Source: Microbacterium sp. HD4P20 (GTDB taxonomy: Bacteria; Actinomycetota; Actinomycetes; Actinomycetales; Microbacteriaceae). From it: a stretch of DNA of 64,000 nucleotides. How positions within the stretch are numbered: position 1 is the stretch's first letter; each line of letters starts with the position of its first letter. This document shows positions 1 to 10,196 of the stretch, in pieces. Position numbers and translations under genes: made by a program. The DNA lies in NCBI RefSeq assembly GCF_019449275.2, contig NZ_JAHZQZ020000010.1, positions 1 to 64,000 of the forward strand. The letters run 5' to 3'. Below the pieces are notes generated by a model. That model was given only the letters and a program-made list of their open reading frames with translations. It had not been told where the DNA came from and made no database searches.

Positions 1-60
1 GGAGGCCCTGCCCGGCATGCGCCGAACTGACTGCGGACGGTCAGGGGAATGAGCCGAGGG

Positions 61-294
61 CTAGGCGTCGGCGCGGACCAGCAGGTCACCGATCTCGCAA
101 TCGAGTGCACGGCAGATCGCCGACAGCGTGGAGTAGCGGATCGCCCGGGCCCGGTCGTTCTTGAGGATCGACAGGTTCACGACCGACACTCCGACGAGCT
201 CGGACAGCCGGGTCAGCGTCATGCCACGCTCGATCAGCAGTTCGTCGAGCCGGCAGTGGACTCCGCTGGGCCCCTCGTCGTCGGCGGGGCTCAT
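61..294 (-). CDS. XRE-family (YozG-like) small transcriptional regulator
   Basis: A 77-residue protein that is almost entirely one Cro/CI-type helix-turn-helix (about residues 16-70), with the helices around TLTRLSELVGVS and a recognition segment VNLSILKNDRARAIR. This compact layout, ending soon after DLLV, is typical of YozG-like regulators. Its ATG lies inside the stop of the upstream DUF2975 gene (ATGA overlap), so the two are probably translated together. In such pairs the membrane protein and the small repressor often form one autoregulated unit; here that is inferred from the overlap. Longer in-frame starts exist but would run through the neighbouring gene. Confidence 0.85.
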   Translation of the reverse strand: MSPADDEGPSGVHCRLDELLIERGMTLTRLSELVGVSVVNLSILKNDRARAIRYSTLSAICRALDCEIGDLLVRADA

Positions 295-917
295 ACGAGT
301 CCCTCGGTCTCGCGTTGCAGACGGGCGCCGATCGCGAACGACGCGGCGACCAGCGCCAGCGCGAAGCTCCAGCCGACGGGCGCGAGGTCCACCTCGACGA
401 GGAATGTCCAGAAGACGTCCGTGATCTCGGGCGAGCTCCCTGCGAGGTCGTCCACCAGCATCGCGCGGCCGATGGCGCCGAGCAGCTGACCGAACAGGCC
501 GCCTGCGAGCACGAGGCAGGCGACGACGCCGATCGCGTTCGACATAGCGGGGCGGAAGGGGCGCGCTCGCATCAGTGAGACACCCAGCCACCACGCAACG
601 ATGCAGACGCCGATGGTGGCGATCGCGGGGAGGGCCTGCTCGAGCAGCAGCATCCAGCTCACGCCGGCCGGAAGCGAGGTGAAGGTCACCTCAGCCGAGG
701 CATAGGTCGCCGCCGCGATCTCAGGAACGTCCGAGAGCGCCTGCACGTCACCGCCCGTCACCGGCATCCGGATCGTGGGGTCGCTCCCGAAGATCCCGAA
801 GGCGGCGCGGACGATCGCGACGAGCGCCGCCACCGCGACGCTGATCGCTCCCGTCGCGATCAGCCCGAGGGCGAAGCCCTCGCCGCGCGAGACGTGTGGG
901 CGTGGTGTCGAAGACAT
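291..917 (-). CDS. DUF2975 domain membrane protein
   Basis: A 208-residue integral membrane protein with four predicted hydrophobic segments (about residues 15-45, 85-115, 130-155 and 180-200), matching the DUF2975 family. The family has no known reaction and usually sits next to a YozG-like regulator, as here. The start was placed at the ATG nine bases after a GGAGAGG ribosome site; two upstream in-frame ATGs overlap that site. Two copies of a 12-bp repeat lie directly upstream and could be the operator for the downstream XRE regulator. The function of the pair is unknown. Confidence 0.8.
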   Translation of the reverse strand: MSSTPRPHVSRGEGFALGLIATGAISVAVAALVAIVRAAFGIFGSDPTIRMPVTGGDVQALSDVPEIAAATYASAEVTFTSLPAGVSWMLLLEQALPAIATIGVCIVAWWLGVSLMRARPFRPAMSNAIGVVACLVLAGGLFGQLLGAIGRAMLVDDLAGSSPEITDVFWTFLVEVDLAPVGWSFALALVAASFAIGARLQRETEGLV

Positions 918-934
918 CGGATTCATCCTCTCCA

Positions 935-962
935 TATCGATAAACGTTGGTATCGATAAACG
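935..962 (-). promoter_or_regulatory. Direct-repeat operator candidate upstream of DUF2975/XRE pair
   Basis: The 12-mer CGTTTATCGATA (read on the minus strand) occurs twice, 16 bp apart, at 935-946 and 951-962. Each copy contains the palindrome TATCGATA. The AT-rich repeats stand out in this GC-rich DNA and end just before the DUF2975 start region, as expected for a repressor operator. The XRE protein of the same operon is the obvious candidate ligand, by inference only. Confidence 0.5.
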
Positions 963-1117
963 ATAAACCCGATGGATGCGGTAGGTCAAGGTCTCGCCAG
1001 ATGTCCAGACCGCTATGCCCACGGCGAACACGGGTATGCGGCATCCGCCCGCTCGTTACCCTCGATGTAAGGCGCCAGGAGTGCATCACCGCACCGATAC
1101 GCCCCGGAGGAAGAACG

Positions 1118-3640
<2,523 letters not shown>

Positions 3641-3651
3641 CAACCCGGTAC

Positions 3652-3689
3652 AGACGAAGAGCGGATGCTGCGGCATCCGCTCTTCGTCT
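3652..3689 (+). terminator. Intrinsic-type terminator after clpC
   Basis: A perfect 17-bp inverted repeat (arms 3652-3668 and 3673-3689) with a 4-base loop TGCG, starting 11 bases after the clpC stop. The uridine run is poor, which is usual in high-GC actinobacteria. The stem carries a GGATGC/GCATCC pair. Confidence 0.85.
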
Positions 3690-3709
3690 TCTCAGCCCGG
3701 CACGGGCTC

Positions 3710-3715
3710 TACGCT
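3710..3715 (+). promoter_or_regulatory. Leaderless -10 box TACGCT before argA
   Basis: TACGCT lies exactly six bases before the argA ATG and no ribosome site is present, so transcription probably starts at the ATG itself. Confidence 0.6.
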
Positions 3716-3721
3716 GGTTCG

Positions 3722-4225
3722 ATGAGCGAGTTCACTGTCCGTCCGGCGACGACACGGGATGTCCGCGGCATCCAGGCGATGCTCGAGCCGTTCGTACAGC
3801 GTCGGATCCTGCTCGGCAAGGACCTCGTCGTGCTCTACGAGGCCACGCAGCAGTTCGTCGTCGCCGAGGACGCCTCGGGGAACCTCGTCGGATGCGGCGC
3901 GCTCCACGTCATGTGGGAAGACCTCGGCGAGATCCGCACCCTCATCGTCGTCGACGAGTGGCTGCACCACGGCGTCGGTCGCGCGATCGTCGAGGCTCTC
4001 GAAGACAACGCGCGCACGCTCGGACTCTCACGCCTGTTCTGCCTGACGTTCGAGGTCGACTTCTTCACCCGCCGTGGCTTTTCGCCGATCGGCGAGCAGA
4101 TCGTGGATCCCGACGTGTACTCGCAGCTGATCCGCTCGCCGGACGAAGGCGTGGCGGAGTTCCTCGATCTCGCGCACGTGAAACCGAACACGCTCGGGAA
4201 CACGCGCATGATCAAGCAGCTCTGA
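3722..4225 (+). CDS. argA: Amino-acid N-acetyltransferase (short GNAT-type NAGS)
   Basis: A 167-residue GNAT protein resembling the short N-acetylglutamate synthase of mycobacteria (Rv2747 type). It would acetylate glutamate with acetyl-CoA, the first step of arginine synthesis. Shared segments are LYEATQQFVVAE, GCGALHVMWEDLGEIRT, the acetyl-CoA loop HHGVGRAIVE, LTFEVDFFTRRGF and the C-terminal AEFLDLAHVKPNTLGN. The start is the ATG six bases after TACGCT; a longer upstream frame would begin inside the clpC terminator. It is monocistronic and converges on a zinc-ribbon gene. Confidence 0.88.
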   Translation: MSEFTVRPATTRDVRGIQAMLEPFVQRRILLGKDLVVLYEATQQFVVAEDASGNLVGCGALHVMWEDLGEIRTLIVVDEWLHHGVGRAIVEALEDNARTLGLSRLFCLTFEVDFFTRRGFSPIGEQIVDPDVYSQLIRSPDEGVAEFLDLAHVKPNTLGNTRMIKQL

Positions 4226-4239
4226 GCACGCCCGCGGGC

Positions 4240-4620
4240 TCAGTCGAAGAGGTCGCTGAGCCAGTGCTCCTTCTTCTTCTTGCGGTGGTAACCCTGGTCG
4301 TTCCCCTGCTGCCCGTAGCGCGGGTCGTACGACTGCGGCGCGGGGTAGCGCGGGTCGGCGTAGCCGCCATCGGGCCGCCCGTACCCGGGCTGCCCGTAAG
4401 CCGGCTGCGCGCCGTACGGAGGTGCCGCGGGTGCCGTCGGCGCCGCGGGTGCGGCCGGAGCTGCGGGGGCGACGCGGCCGGTCTCGCGCTCGGCGCGCTC
4501 GAGGATCTTGTCGAGCTCGCCGCGGTCGAGCCACACGCCGCGGCACGTCGGGCAGTAGTCGATTTCGACGCCGGACCGTTCGCTCATCACGAGCACGGAA
4601 CCATCGGTGGGGCAGTTCAT
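4240..4620 (-). CDS. zf-TFIIB domain protein
   Basis: A 126-residue protein with an N-terminal zinc ribbon: Cys3, then the CPTC pair near residues 23-26, followed by RGVWLDRGELDKIL, which is the zf-TFIIB (formerly DUF1610-like) signature. The rest is low complexity, first Ala/Pro and then Gly/Tyr/Pro-rich, ending in a KKKKEHWLSDLF tail. The ATG follows AGGAGGA with good spacing. A nucleic-acid or chaperone-like role is often guessed for this family but is not established. Confidence 0.85.
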   Translation of the reverse strand: MNCPTDGSVLVMSERSGVEIDYCPTCRGVWLDRGELDKILERAERETGRVAPAAPAAPAAPTAPAAPPYGAQPAYGQPGYGRPDGGYADPRYPAPQSYDPRYGQQGNDQGYHRKKKKEHWLSDLFD

Positions 4621-4724
4621 GGGGTCCTCCTGGGGTCGATCCGACCCTAGCGATCGGGGCTCTCCGTCACCTGTGAAAACCGGCTGTCAGCGCGCCGACC
4701 AGGGTTTGACGGATGCTGCGGCCG

Positions 4725-4730
4725 TACCCT
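4725..4730 (+). promoter_or_regulatory. Leaderless -10 box TACCCT before DUF4232 gene
   Basis: TACCCT followed by exactly six bases and the ATG. The identical hexamer and spacing recur at 13479 and 37610. Confidence 0.6.
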
Positions 4731-4736
4731 GTTGTC

Positions 4737-5456
4737 ATGACCGGCACGCCCGCCCGACGACGCCACTCCCCGGCGGTGTACCGTCGTCGCCGGCTGGTGC
4801 TGATCATCGCCCTCCTCGTGATCGTGGGAGTGATCTGGCTGCTCATCGCGCAGCCGTGGCGAGGATGGGGCGCCGAGAGCACCGGTGGCGACCCGCAGCC
4901 GCAGACTCAGAACACCGCGACCTCGCTGCCCGTGCCGACGTCGCCGCAGCCCAACCCCACCGAAACCGGTGCCGTCGATGGCGCCGTCGAGGGTTCTGTC
5001 GTGGAAGGCACGTCGACCCCGTCGGCCACGCCCGGGGCGACCCCGACCGCACAGCCGTGCGTCGCCGGCGACATCGTGGTCGAGCCCGTCACGACCCAGG
5101 ACTCGTACACCGGCGACCAGAGCCCGCAGTTCCTGATCTCGCTCACCAACAGCGGCGCCGACTGCACGCTGAACGTCGGCACGAGTGCACAGTCGTTCAC
5201 GGTGACGAGCGGCAGCGACACGTGGTGGCGTTCGACCGACTGCCAGAGCGAGCCGAGCGACATGGTCGTGCTGCTGGGCGCCGGCCAGACAGTCACCAGC
5301 GCCGCCCCGCTGACGTGGGACCGCACCCGGTCCGCCGTCGGCACCTGCGACGACCCGACGCGTCCTCGTGCACCGGGCGGCGGTTCCTCGTACCATCTGT
5401 CGGTCGAGATCGGCGGGATCGCCTCGACCCAGTCGAAGCAGTTCCTGCTCTACTGA
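4737..5456 (+). CDS. DUF4232 domain membrane-anchored protein
   Basis: A 239-residue protein with a basic N-terminus (RRRHSPAVYRRRR), one membrane span (about residues 17-38), a Pro/Thr/Ser-rich linker (about 45-105) and a C-terminal beta-sandwich of the DUF4232 type (about 110-239; conserved features PQFLISLTNSGADC, W..STDC, LTWDRTRS and a final Cys). The topology implies an extracellular C-terminal domain. Members are exported actinobacterial proteins without a defined activity. The start was chosen at the ATG six bases from TACCCT rather than the ATG 24 bases upstream. Confidence 0.75.
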   Translation: MTGTPARRRHSPAVYRRRRLVLIIALLVIVGVIWLLIAQPWRGWGAESTGGDPQPQTQNTATSLPVPTSPQPNPTETGAVDGAVEGSVVEGTSTPSATPGATPTAQPCVAGDIVVEPVTTQDSYTGDQSPQFLISLTNSGADCTLNVGTSAQSFTVTSGSDTWWRSTDCQSEPSDMVVLLGAGQTVTSAAPLTWDRTRSAVGTCDDPTRPRAPGGGSSYHLSVEIGGIASTQSKQFLLY

Positions 5457-5485
5457 CGCCCCGGCAGCGTGCTTCGCGGGACTCT

Positions 5486-5491
5486 TAAGCT
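5486..5491 (+). promoter_or_regulatory. Leaderless -10 box TAAGCT before SGNH lipoprotein gene
   Basis: TAAGCT lies six bases before the ATG, with no Shine-Dalgarno sequence between them. Confidence 0.55.
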
Positions 5492-5497
5492 CGATTC

Positions 5498-6223
5498 ATG
5501 AGTGCGCGTCGCACACGCTTGCTTCCACTGGCCTGTCTGCTGGTTGCCATCCTGACTGCGTGCGCAGCGCCTCCTGCCGACCAGCCGACGAACCAGGGCC
5601 AGCCGCCGTCACCCTCTACAGCCTCTCCCGCGCGCCCCTCGGAAGGGGTCGTCCGGCCGACACCGATAGCGGTCATCGGCGACTCGTTCACGACCGGATC
5701 CCCTGCGGATTCCGGTCCGTCCGCGCTCTGGCCGGCGCTCCTCTCAGCCGATGACTTCGCCGTCACCGCCTATGCGTGGAGCGGCACCGGGTACGCGGCG
5801 ACGTGGGATACCCCCGAAGGCCCCAGCAACTTCGTGACCCGTGTCGAGCGGATGCCCGACGAGGGGATCGACCACCTCGTCTTCTTCGGCTCGATCAACG
5901 ACGGCTGGCACGGTTACGACGCCACTCGTGCCGGCGCAGAGGAAGCGTTCTCGGACGCCCAAGCGAAGTGGCCCGACGCGATGATCCTCGTCATCGGTCC
6001 CGCCTCCCCGATCTGGCCCGTCCCCGAGAGCTACCTCGAAGCGAGGGATGCGACGCAGGATGCCGCGCAGGCCGCCGGATTGACGTTCATCGACCCCATC
6101 GAGGCCGGCTGGTTCGACGGCATGCCCGACCTCATCGGGTTCGATGGCGTCCACCCGAACGACCAGGGACACGCGTACCTCGCCGATCAGATCCGCGGCG
6201 TTCTCGAGCAGCACCTGCCCTGA
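5498..6223 (+). CDS. SGNH/GDSL-family hydrolase lipoprotein
   Basis: A 241-residue exported lipoprotein: positive N-terminus, hydrophobic core and a lipobox ILTAC with the lipidated Cys near residue 22, followed by a Pro/Ser/Thr linker. The SGNH fold then shows block I (AVIGDSFTTGS, catalytic Ser), the block III GSIND motif carrying the oxyanion Asn, and the C-terminal catalytic pair in FDGVHPNDQGHAYLA. It probably deacylates or deacetylates an extracytoplasmic ester such as a cell-wall glycan; the substrate is not readable. It converges on the permease gene across a shared hairpin. Confidence 0.85.
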   Translation: MSARRTRLLPLACLLVAILTACAAPPADQPTNQGQPPSPSTASPARPSEGVVRPTPIAVIGDSFTTGSPADSGPSALWPALLSADDFAVTAYAWSGTGYAATWDTPEGPSNFVTRVERMPDEGIDHLVFFGSINDGWHGYDATRAGAEEAFSDAQAKWPDAMILVIGPASPIWPVPESYLEARDATQDAAQAAGLTFIDPIEAGWFDGMPDLIGFDGVHPNDQGHAYLADQIRGVLEQHLP

Positions 6224-6240
6224 CGCCTCTGCGCAGAAGT

Positions 6241-6277
6241 GCGGGGCAGGGTGTCCCCCCGGACCACCCCGCCCCGC
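6241..6277. terminator. Bidirectional terminator between SGNH and permease genes
   Basis: A 13-bp inverted repeat with one mismatch (arms 6241-6253 and 6265-6277, 11-base loop) sits between the two convergent stop codons and could serve both transcripts. Confidence 0.65.
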
Positions 6278-6287
6278 GTCCCCGTCG

Positions 6288-7856
6288 TTACGGCTTGTCG
6301 CCGAAGACCTCTTTCTCCATCGCGTCGTAGCCCTCTTTCTGCGGGTCGCGGTGCTCGCCGCCCGAAAGGGCGTACTCCTCTTCGGGCGAGAGCACGAGAC
6401 GGTGGCGGAAGAAGAAGGCGAACCCGGCCAGCAGCACGATATAGACGATGCCGATGGCGATGATCGCCGGCAGGAACGTCGGGTTCAGCAGGAAGCCGAC
6501 GAAGATCAGCAGGGCGATCGCGGCGGCGATCACGGCGCCGGTGATACCCCACGGACTCCGATACGGGCGCTCGGCGTTCGGGAACTTGCGGCGCAGGATG
6601 ATGAAAGAAACCATCTGCAGGAAGTACGCCAGAACCGCGCCCCACACCGCGATGTTGAGCACGATCGCTCCCGCGACGCTGCCCGAACCGCCGGTGAACT
6701 CGATGATCAGCAGCGCGACGAAGCCGATCACGGCGCCCACGACGAGCGCGACCCACGGCGTCTTGCGCGTGCCCGTCAACGACAGGAAGCGCGGGTAGTA
6801 GCCGGCGCGCGAAAGTGAGTACATGTTGCGCCCGTACGCGAACATGATGCCCTGCAGCGAGGCGAGCAGCCCGACCAGGGCGAACAGCGCCAGCACCGCG
6901 GCGACTCCGTCGCCGACGATCGCGCGGAACCCGTCGAGAAGCGGCTCGGCCGCAACCCCCGTCGCTTCGGCGCCGAGGACGCCGGTGTTGAGGAACAGCA
7001 CCAGAAGGCCGGTCACGATCAGCGTCCCGCGGGCCCAGAATCCGGCACGGGGGATGTCGCGCACCGGGTCGTGCGACTCTTCCGCCGCCAACGGCAGCTC
7101 CTCGATGCCGAGGAAGAACCACATCGCGAACGGCAGGGCGAACAGGATCGGCAGCACGCCGTGCGGCAGGAACTCGGTCTGGCCCGGGTCGGGCGCGATG
7201 TCCCACAGGTTCGCCCACGAGAACGCGCCGGAGAAGATCGCCATCACCGAGAAGACGAGGATGATGCCGATCGAGATGATCGAGACCACGATCGCGAATT
7301 TGAACGAGATCGCCGCACCAGCGGCGTTCAGCGCGATGAAGGCGACGTAGAGGATGACCCACCACAGCCAGCCCGGCAGCGAGATGCCGAGCAGTTCAGA
7401 CGTGATCGCGTCGGCGTAGGACGCAGAGAAGAAGACGATCACCGCCGTCGTGGCCACGTACTCGATGGTCTCGGCGGCGCCGGTGATGAGGCCTCCCCAG
7501 GGCCCCATCGCCGACCGCGCAAACGAATACGCGCCCCCCGTGTGCGGCATGGCTGCCGCCATCTCGCCGATCGAGAAGATCATCCCGTAGTACATCGCGA
7601 CGAGGATGACGAACGCGATCAGCATTCCGCCGAATCCGGCGAAGTCGATTCCGAAGTTCCAGCCCGAGAAGTCGCCCGAGATGACGGCGGCGACCGCGAG
7701 CCCCCATAGCCCCCAGACCCCCGCCGATCTCTTCAGTCCTCGCCGGTCGAAGTAGTCCTGACCGGCGCGCGTATAGGTCGCGCCGCCGACCTTGCTCGAG
7801 CCCGCTCTGGTCGCGGGCGGATTTCCGGACGGTGCTGCACTGCTCGCTTGGGACAT
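6288..7856 (-). CDS. eat: Ethanolamine permease-type APC transporter
   Basis: A 522-residue APC-superfamily permease with about 12 membrane segments. It resembles the ethanolamine permease family (TIGR00908): N-terminal WGLAVAAVISGDFSGWNFG, PHTGGAYSFARSAMGPWGG, EELPLAAEESHDP and the charged tail with PEEEYALSGG. It should bring ethanolamine or a related amine into the cell. A GGAGGACCG ribosome site precedes the ATG. The gene is divergent from the gamma-glutamyl ligase and its pathway genes, which supports uptake of the same amine. The symbol is by family resemblance. Confidence 0.85.
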   Translation of the reverse strand: MSQASSAAPSGNPPATRAGSSKVGGATYTRAGQDYFDRRGLKRSAGVWGLWGLAVAAVISGDFSGWNFGIDFAGFGGMLIAFVILVAMYYGMIFSIGEMAAAMPHTGGAYSFARSAMGPWGGLITGAAETIEYVATTAVIVFFSASYADAITSELLGISLPGWLWWVILYVAFIALNAAGAAISFKFAIVVSIISIGIILVFSVMAIFSGAFSWANLWDIAPDPGQTEFLPHGVLPILFALPFAMWFFLGIEELPLAAEESHDPVRDIPRAGFWARGTLIVTGLLVLFLNTGVLGAEATGVAAEPLLDGFRAIVGDGVAAVLALFALVGLLASLQGIMFAYGRNMYSLSRAGYYPRFLSLTGTRKTPWVALVVGAVIGFVALLIIEFTGGSGSVAGAIVLNIAVWGAVLAYFLQMVSFIILRRKFPNAERPYRSPWGITGAVIAAAIALLIFVGFLLNPTFLPAIIAIGIVYIVLLAGFAFFFRHRLVLSPEEEYALSGGEHRDPQKEGYDAMEKEVFGDKP

Positions 7857-7982
7857 CGGTCCTCCGGGAGTCGGGTACGGACGTGCGCTCAGGTCGACGC
7901 GACCGTGCGCCTGCGCCGATTGTGGCGTCTATTGGTGGCCGTGTCTACCTTTGAGTTCAATTTCCCTTTAGAGTGATCGCGT

Positions 7983-8008
7983 GAGCGCGGTTCAGGCGAA
8001 CCGCGCTC
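7983..8008 (+). promoter_or_regulatory. Perfect inverted repeat upstream of the ligase gene
   Basis: Arms GAGCGCGGTTC (7983-7993) and its exact complement (7998-8008) with a 4-base AGGC loop, 33 bases before the ligase ATG in the divergent intergenic region. It is either an mRNA hairpin in the leader or an operator. It is too far from any upstream stop to be a terminator. Confidence 0.5.
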
Positions 8009-8041
8009 GCGCCGCGCAGGACGCCGACAAGAGGAGGACGG

Positions 8042-9397
8042 ATGCCGGGCAACCTCACCGTCGAGCAGCTGAACGACCGGATAGCGGCGGGCGAGATCGA
8101 CACGGTCGTCGTGGCTTTCGCCGACGCGCAGGGCCGTCTCTCCGGCAAGCGGGTCTCGGCCCGGCTGTTCCAGGAGGAGGTGCTGCCGCACGGGGCAGAA
8201 GCCTGCAACTATCTGCTCTCGGTCGACGTCGACATGAACACCGTCGACGGCTACGCGATGTCCAGCTGGGACACCGGCTACGGCGACATGATGCTGCGAC
8301 CCGATCCCGCGACGCTGCGCCAGCTGCCGTGGCATCCCGGCAGCGCCTTCGTGATGGCCGATCTCACGTGGGAGAACGGCGACCCTGTCGTCCAGTCGCC
8401 GCGTGACATCCTCAACCGCCAGCGTTCGCGTCTCGCCGACCGAGGACTCGTGCCGTACTCGGGCACCGAGCTGGAGTTCATCATCTTCGACGACACGTAT
8501 CGCGATGCCTGGGCCAAGGGCTATCAGGGCCTCACGCCGTCGACCGACTACAACGTCGACTACGACCTGCTCGCGTCGGGACGGCTCGAGCCGCTGCTGC
8601 GTGACATCCGACGGTCGATGGATGCCGCCGGCCTGTACACCGAGGGCGTCAAGGGCGAATGCAACCTGGGCCAGCAGGAGATCGCCTTCCGCTACGCCGA
8701 GGCGCTCGAGACCGCCGACCAGCACGCCCTTTACAAGAACGGCGCGAAGGCCATCGCCGACGCCCACGGCAAGTCGCTCACGTTCATGGCCAAGTTCAAC
8801 GAGCGCGAGGGCAACAGCTGCCACATCCATCTGTCGGTGCGGTCAGAGGACGGTGAGCCGGTCATGGCCGGTGACGGTCGCCACGGCTTCAGCCCGTTCA
8901 TGGAGCACTGGATCGCCGGCATCCTCGCCACCCTGCGCGAGTTCTCGCTGCTGTACGCGCCGAACATCAACTCCTACAAGCGCTTCGCGAAGGGTTCGTT
9001 CGCACCGACCGGTATCGCGTGGGGGATCGACAACCGCACGTGCGCGCTGCGCGTCATCGGCAAGGGCTCGTCGCTGCGGGTGGAGAACCGCGTGCCCGGC
9101 GGTGATGTCAACCCGTACCTGGGGATCGCCGCGATCATCGCCGGTGGCCTGCACGGTGTCGAGCACGAGTTGCCGCTGCCCGATCCGCTCGCCGGCAACG
9201 CCTACACCTCGGGCGTCGACCACCTGCCCACCACGCTCCGCGAGGCGGCGCGGCTCTTCGACGAGTCGGCGATCGCCCGCGCCGCGTTCGGCGACGACAT
9301 GGTCGAGCACTATCTGAATCAGGCGCGCATCGAGATCGAGGCCTACGACGCCGCCGTGACCGATTGGGAGAGGGTGCGTGGCTTTGAGCGGCTCTGA
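8042..9397 (+). CDS. Glutamine-synthetase-like gamma-glutamyl amine ligase (GlnA4/PuuA type)
   Basis: A 451-residue glutamine synthetase superfamily member. Seen: N-terminal beta-grasp region (about 1-105), GTELEFIIF (metal-binding Glu), EGVKGECNLGQQEI, NSCHIHLSV (substrate His), NSYKRFAKGSFAPTGIAWGIDNR (ATP/phosphate loop, quoted in part as KRFAKGSFAP), and ENRVPGGDVNPYL. The adenylylation Tyr segment of true GlnA is absent. Relatives ligate glutamate to ethanolamine (Streptomyces GlnA4) or putrescine (PuuA). The permease neighbour favours ethanolamine. AGGAGG precedes the ATG. It overlaps the hydrolase gene by 20 bases, indicating an operon. Confidence 0.88.
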   Translation: MPGNLTVEQLNDRIAAGEIDTVVVAFADAQGRLSGKRVSARLFQEEVLPHGAEACNYLLSVDVDMNTVDGYAMSSWDTGYGDMMLRPDPATLRQLPWHPGSAFVMADLTWENGDPVVQSPRDILNRQRSRLADRGLVPYSGTELEFIIFDDTYRDAWAKGYQGLTPSTDYNVDYDLLASGRLEPLLRDIRRSMDAAGLYTEGVKGECNLGQQEIAFRYAEALETADQHALYKNGAKAIADAHGKSLTFMAKFNEREGNSCHIHLSVRSEDGEPVMAGDGRHGFSPFMEHWIAGILATLREFSLLYAPNINSYKRFAKGSFAPTGIAWGIDNRTCALRVIGKGSSLRVENRVPGGDVNPYLGIAAIIAGGLHGVEHELPLPDPLAGNAYTSGVDHLPTTLREAARLFDESAIARAAFGDDMVEHYLNQARIEIEAYDAAVTDWERVRGFERL

Positions 9398-10196
9398 TGC
9401 TTCGAGCGACTCGGCTCGCCTCGCTCCCTCGACGACCGGAGACTCCGCGCAACGCGCCCGGCCCGTGATCGGTCTGACGACGTACCTCGAGCAGGCCAAG
9501 CAGGGCGTGTGGGACGTGCGGGCCGCGTTCCTGCCCGAGCAGTACTTCGACGCCGTGGCCGCGTCGGGCGGCATCGCCGTGCTTCTTCCGCCGCAGCCGG
9601 GACCGGATGCCGCCGCCCCGGCGGTGCTCGACGGCCTGGACGGCCTGATCCTCACCGGGGGCCTCGACGTCGAGCCGTCGCTGTACGGCGCGGAGCGGCA
9701 TCCGTCCACCGACCCGGGTCGGCCCGACAGGGACGCGTGGGAACTCGCGCTGTTTCGCGGAGCGGAGGAGCGACGGATGCCGGTACTCGCGATCTGCCGT
9801 GGGCTCCAGCTCGTCAACGTCGCGCGTGGCGGCACGCTGCACCAGCATCTTCCGGAAGCACTGGGCACCGAGCGCTACCGCGTCGGCGGCGGTGTGTTCG
9901 CCACCAACGAGGTGCAGGTGCAGGATGGTTCGAGGCTGGCCGGGCTGGTGGGCCGCGGGCCGATCGAGGTGCACAGCTACCACCACCAGGGCGTCGACCG
10001 GCTCGGTGACGGGCTCGTGGTCACTGCGCGCACCGACGACGGTCTGGTGCAGGCGTTCGAGTCGGACGGGGAAGGTTACCTCGTCGGCGTGCAGTGGCAC
10101 CCCGAAGAGAACCGCGAGGACCGCCGGCTGTTCGCGGGACTCGTGGCCGAAGCATCCGTCTATGCCGGATCCCGGCGCGAAGGAGCCCTGGCATGA
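9378..10196 (+). CDS. Gamma-glutamyl amide hydrolase, class I GATase fold (PuuD-like)
   Basis: A 272-residue peptidase C26/class I amidotransferase-fold hydrolase: GLTTY at the start of the core, LILTGGLDVEPSLYG, the nucleophile elbow LAICRGLQLVNVARGG (Cys), the YHHQGVDRLG segment, and the catalytic His-x-Glu in GVQWHPEENR. It should release glutamate from the oxidised gamma-glutamyl intermediate. Translation probably begins at GTG 9378 after GGGAGAGG. The first 25 residues are low-complexity and outside the fold. It overlaps both neighbours, with ATGA at its 3' end. Confidence 0.86.
   Translation: MALSGSDASSDSARLAPSTTGDSAQRARPVIGLTTYLEQAKQGVWDVRAAFLPEQYFDAVAASGGIAVLLPPQPGPDAAAPAVLDGLDGLILTGGLDVEPSLYGAERHPSTDPGRPDRDAWELALFRGAEERRMPVLAICRGLQLVNVARGGTLHQHLPEALGTERYRVGGGVFATNEVQVQDGSRLAGLVGRGPIEVHSYHHQGVDRLGDGLVVTARTDDGLVQAFESDGEGYLVGVQWHPEENREDRRLFAGLVAEASVYAGSRREGALA

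Noticed and set aside
8042..9397. Annotation as assimilatory glutamine synthetase GlnA
   Set aside because: The adenylylation segment is missing and the operon contains gamma-glutamyl hydrolase and ALDH genes, so an amine ligase role fits better.
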